Positions 6,122 through 6,851 of a stretch of 6,851 bases of DNA are shown here, piece after piece (position 1 is the first letter of the stretch; the number at the start of each line of letters is the position of its first letter). The DNA comes from Lachnospiraceae bacterium (lineage in GTDB: Bacteria > Bacillota > Clostridia > Lachnospirales > Lachnospiraceae). The translations under genes were made by a program, and so were the position numbers. The stretch covers positions 1 to 6,851 of the forward strand of contig CAAFXE010000316.1 in assembly GCA_900766915.1 (NCBI GenBank), in the 5' to 3' direction. The notes beneath the pieces are model-generated. The model was not told the DNA's origin, did not search any database, and saw only the letters and a program-made list of their open reading frames with translations.

Positions 6122-6280
6122 TAAAATCTCCCGGCTGACAATCGAACATAAGATAAATTTTTCGATTCATTCTTCCACACCGGTTTGGGCGGTAACGCAC
6201 TCCTCGTCCGTCTGGCTGTGCCCTGACCTTAATGCTTCTTCCCCACATACACTGAATGAAAGTAAAAGATTTGAATTCCC

Positions 6281-6356
6281 ATGTTCCGTAAGGTAAAAGG
6301 CAAAACTGTCTTAGGAAAATTTTGCTGCATATTTTGCATCTTACCTTACGAAACAT
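6281..6356. repeat. Long inverted repeat with nested hairpins
   Basis: ATGTTCCGTAAGGTAA (6281-6296) and TTACCTTACGAAACAT (6341-6356) are inverted copies with one mismatch in 16. Inside, GCAAAA (6300-6305) can pair with TTTTGC at either 6320-6325 or 6332-6337, so two inner folds compete. Because of the symmetry both strands can encode a peptide starting MFRKV and containing LPY, which explains reading frames on both strands here. A binding site for a dimeric protein, a cruciform, or an RNA stem are all possible. Confidence 0.75.
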
Positions 6357-6394
6357 CTGTGAAAAGGAAGTTTGCTGTTCACCTTATGAAGAAT

Positions 6395-6412
6395 GTTACC
6401 ATTGCAGGTAAC
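6395..6412. repeat. GTTACC / GGTAAC hairpin
   Basis: Perfect 6-bp inverted repeat with a 6-nt loop (attgca), lying between two of the TAAGGT motifs and overlapping the last one. Confidence 0.5.
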
Positions 6413-6498
6413 CTTACAGCCACTGTGTCAACCTGTCTGTCACAGCCTGCGTGGGCCTCTTCTGCGCAAGATCCTCTCCCACCCTTTACGGAAGTGTC

Positions 6499-6581
6499 AT
6501 TTCCGCGGGCAACGAGCCAAGCGGATAAGCTCGCTTATCCATTTGGCGACTGCCGCGTGAGTCAAATGCTCTGCATTTGAC
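6499..6581. repeat. Structured repeat module, copy A
   Basis: Starts ATTTCCGCGG. Outer stem CGCGG(G)CA (6504-6511) pairs with TGCCGCG (6551-6557), with one bulged G. Then come an asymmetric internal loop (acga / gac), a second stem GCCAA (6516-6520) with TTGGC (6543-6547), and an inner stem GGATAAGC (6523-6530) with GCTTATCC (6533-6540). Three bases after the outer stem a separate perfect 9-bp hairpin follows: GTCAAATGC, tct, GCATTTGAC (6561-6581). A 5-bp stem TCCGG / CCGGA (6593-6609) comes next. Compare with copy B. Confidence 0.8.
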
Positions 6582-6645
6582 CCCTTCGCTCGTCCGGTTG
6601 TCTGCCGGAGTCCTGGCGTAAGTCTGTTGTTCTTCATAAGCAGCT

Positions 6646-6732
6646 ATTTCCGCGGTAGCAACGAGGCAAGTGGCGAATGTTTACATTCAGCCATTTGCCG
6701 ACTGCCGCGAACCTGTGACGTAGTCACAAGGT
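6646..6732. repeat. Structured repeat module, copy B
   Basis: Starts ATTTCCGCGG, 147 bp after copy A. Outer stem CGCGG(tag)CA (6651-6660) pairs with TGCCGCG (6703-6709). The internal loop acga / gac is the same as in A. The second stem is GGCAA (6665-6669) with TTGCC (6695-6699), one base pair flipped relative to A. The inner stem TGGC plus GAATG (6671-6679) pairs with CATTC plus GCCA (6684-6693) around a bulged A6689. A small hairpin follows as in A: ACCTGTGAC (6711-6719), gta, GTCACA, bulged A, GGT (6723-6732). Pairing is kept although the sequence differs, which argues for selection on structure. Confidence 0.8.
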
Positions 6733-6740
6733 GTTGTTTG

Positions 6741-6776
6741 GCGAAAATCTCTATGTGATTTTCTATTTTCGCTTTT
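6741..6776 (+). terminator. Terminator-like hairpin with competing inner fold
   Basis: GCGAAAAT (6741-6748) and ATTTTCGC (6765-6772) form a perfect 8-bp stem followed by TTTT (6773-6776) on the plus strand. An alternative smaller hairpin AAAATC (6744-6749) with GATTTT (6757-6762) uses the same left arm. The stem is A/T-rich and the T-run short, so termination would be weak. It ends 9 bp before the -35 box of the rightward promoter. Confidence 0.35.
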
Positions 6777-6781
6777 GATTA

Positions 6782-6809
6782 TAGTTGACTTTTTTCAAAT
6801 TTTCAACTA
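6782..6809. repeat. Dyad overlapping the rightward promoter
   Basis: TAGTTGA (6782-6788) and TCAACTA (6803-6809) are perfect inverted 7-mers, 21 bp between matching ends (two helical turns). The left arm covers most of the -35 box and the right arm enters the -10 box, the geometry of a repressor operator. Confidence 0.5.
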
Positions 6810-6813
6810 ATAT
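6785..6813 (+). promoter_or_regulatory. Sigma-A-type promoter reading right out of the window
   Basis: TTGACT (6785-6790), a 17-bp spacer and TAATAT (6808-6813). The -35 matches the consensus at 5 of 6 positions and the -10 at 4 of 6, with ideal spacing in AT-rich DNA. No coding frame follows in the remaining 38 bases, so the gene it serves starts beyond 6851. Confidence 0.65.
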
Positions 6814-6851
6814 TGTTATAAATCGTATTGATAATCGCTATTCTATTTTTA

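Larger units (their letters stand above)
5599..6280. other. Mostly non-coding stretch upstream of recombinase operon
   Basis: About 680 bp with no gene of ordinary size. Besides the small frames and direct repeat listed separately it has an inverted repeat CCGACA / TGTCGG (6004-6009, 6029-6034), a tandem TCCGGTA with 8-bp period (6036-6050), and a hairpin GGTGG / CCACC (6077-6081, 6091-6095). A TAAGGT motif lies at 6225-6234 on the minus strand. No tRNA, rRNA or CRISPR pattern is visible. Confidence 0.6.
6225..6419. repeat. Cluster of five TAAGGT motifs
   Basis: The core TAAGGT occurs at 6225-6234 (minus, CATTAAGGTC), 6287-6296 (plus, CGTAAGGTAA), 6341-6350 (minus, CGTAAGGTAA), 6380-6389 (minus, TCATAAGGTG) and 6410-6419 (minus, CTGTAAGGTT). 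Four of the five are on the minus strand. Such clustering resembles operator or iteron-like protein binding sites. Confidence 0.45.

Noticed and set aside
6114..6356. 80-codon minus-strand frame starting MFRKV
   Set aside because: Its start is the mirror of the plus-strand frame in the same inverted repeat. Only its last 18 codons (MNRKIYLM onward) are kept as a possible leader peptide.
6281..6580. 99-codon plus-strand frame starting MFRKV
   Set aside because: It runs through the inverted repeat, copy A of the structured module and its hairpin; its start exists because of the palindrome, and it has no ribosome site.
6499..6709. Integron attC sites
   Set aside because: Long imperfect palindromes with bulges and CAACG are reminiscent, but the paired GTTRRRY/RYYYAAC core sites are missing and there is no tyrosine integron integrase.
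6499..6732. CRISPR array or retron RNA
   Set aside because: Only two diverged copies, each palindromic, with no uniform spacers; no cas genes or reverse transcriptase in the window.
6808..6840. Rolling-circle nick site (TAATATTGTTATAA / TTGATAAT)
   Set aside because: Resemblance to known nick motifs is slight, AT-rich DNA gives such matches by chance, and the sequence is better explained as a -10 region.

Overview
The window looks like one end of an integrated mobile element in a low-GC Gram-positive bacterium, most likely a gut clostridium of the Lachnospiraceae type. The reasons are strong GGAGG-type ribosome binding sites, the codon style, three tandem large serine recombinases, and an XRE-type regulator fragment of a kind common in that group. 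The taxonomic call is inference from style, not a database match.

Layout from left to right. Bases 1-13 match the end of an Illumina TruSeq adapter, so the left edge is a sequencing artefact. Bases 14 to about 191 encode, on the minus strand, the C-terminal part of an XRE-family regulator whose DNA-binding N-terminal half is missing. About 110 bp of dyad-rich DNA (190-300) then separates it from the recombinases and is the best candidate for the element's end and attachment site. From 301 to 5598 a tight minus-strand operon reads, in transcription order: a 63-residue small protein (5407-5598), recombinase C (3613-5355), recombinase B (1856-3610) and recombinase A (301-1863). All three recombinases keep the catalytic serine, the arginine pair, a zinc-ribbon motif and a coiled-coil C-terminal region. 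C and B are separated by 2 bp, and B and A overlap by 8 bp, so translation is probably coupled.

From 5599 to 6851 there is about 1.25 kb with no convincing large gene. It holds a few tiny minus-strand reading frames of low confidence, a 10-bp direct repeat, a cluster of TAAGGT motifs, and a dense run of hairpins. The most striking part is a two-copy structured module (6499-6581 and 6646-6732). Its outer stem and internal loops are conserved while the inner stems differ by compensatory changes. The region ends in a good sigma-A promoter (TTGACT, 17 bp, TAATAT) pointing right, out of the window.

How it fits together (inference): the recombinases act at the element's left end, where the XRE gene was the insertion target. 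The structured region separates the leftward recombinase operon from a rightward operon starting beyond the window. It may act as a transfer or single-strand origin, or as a regulatory region.
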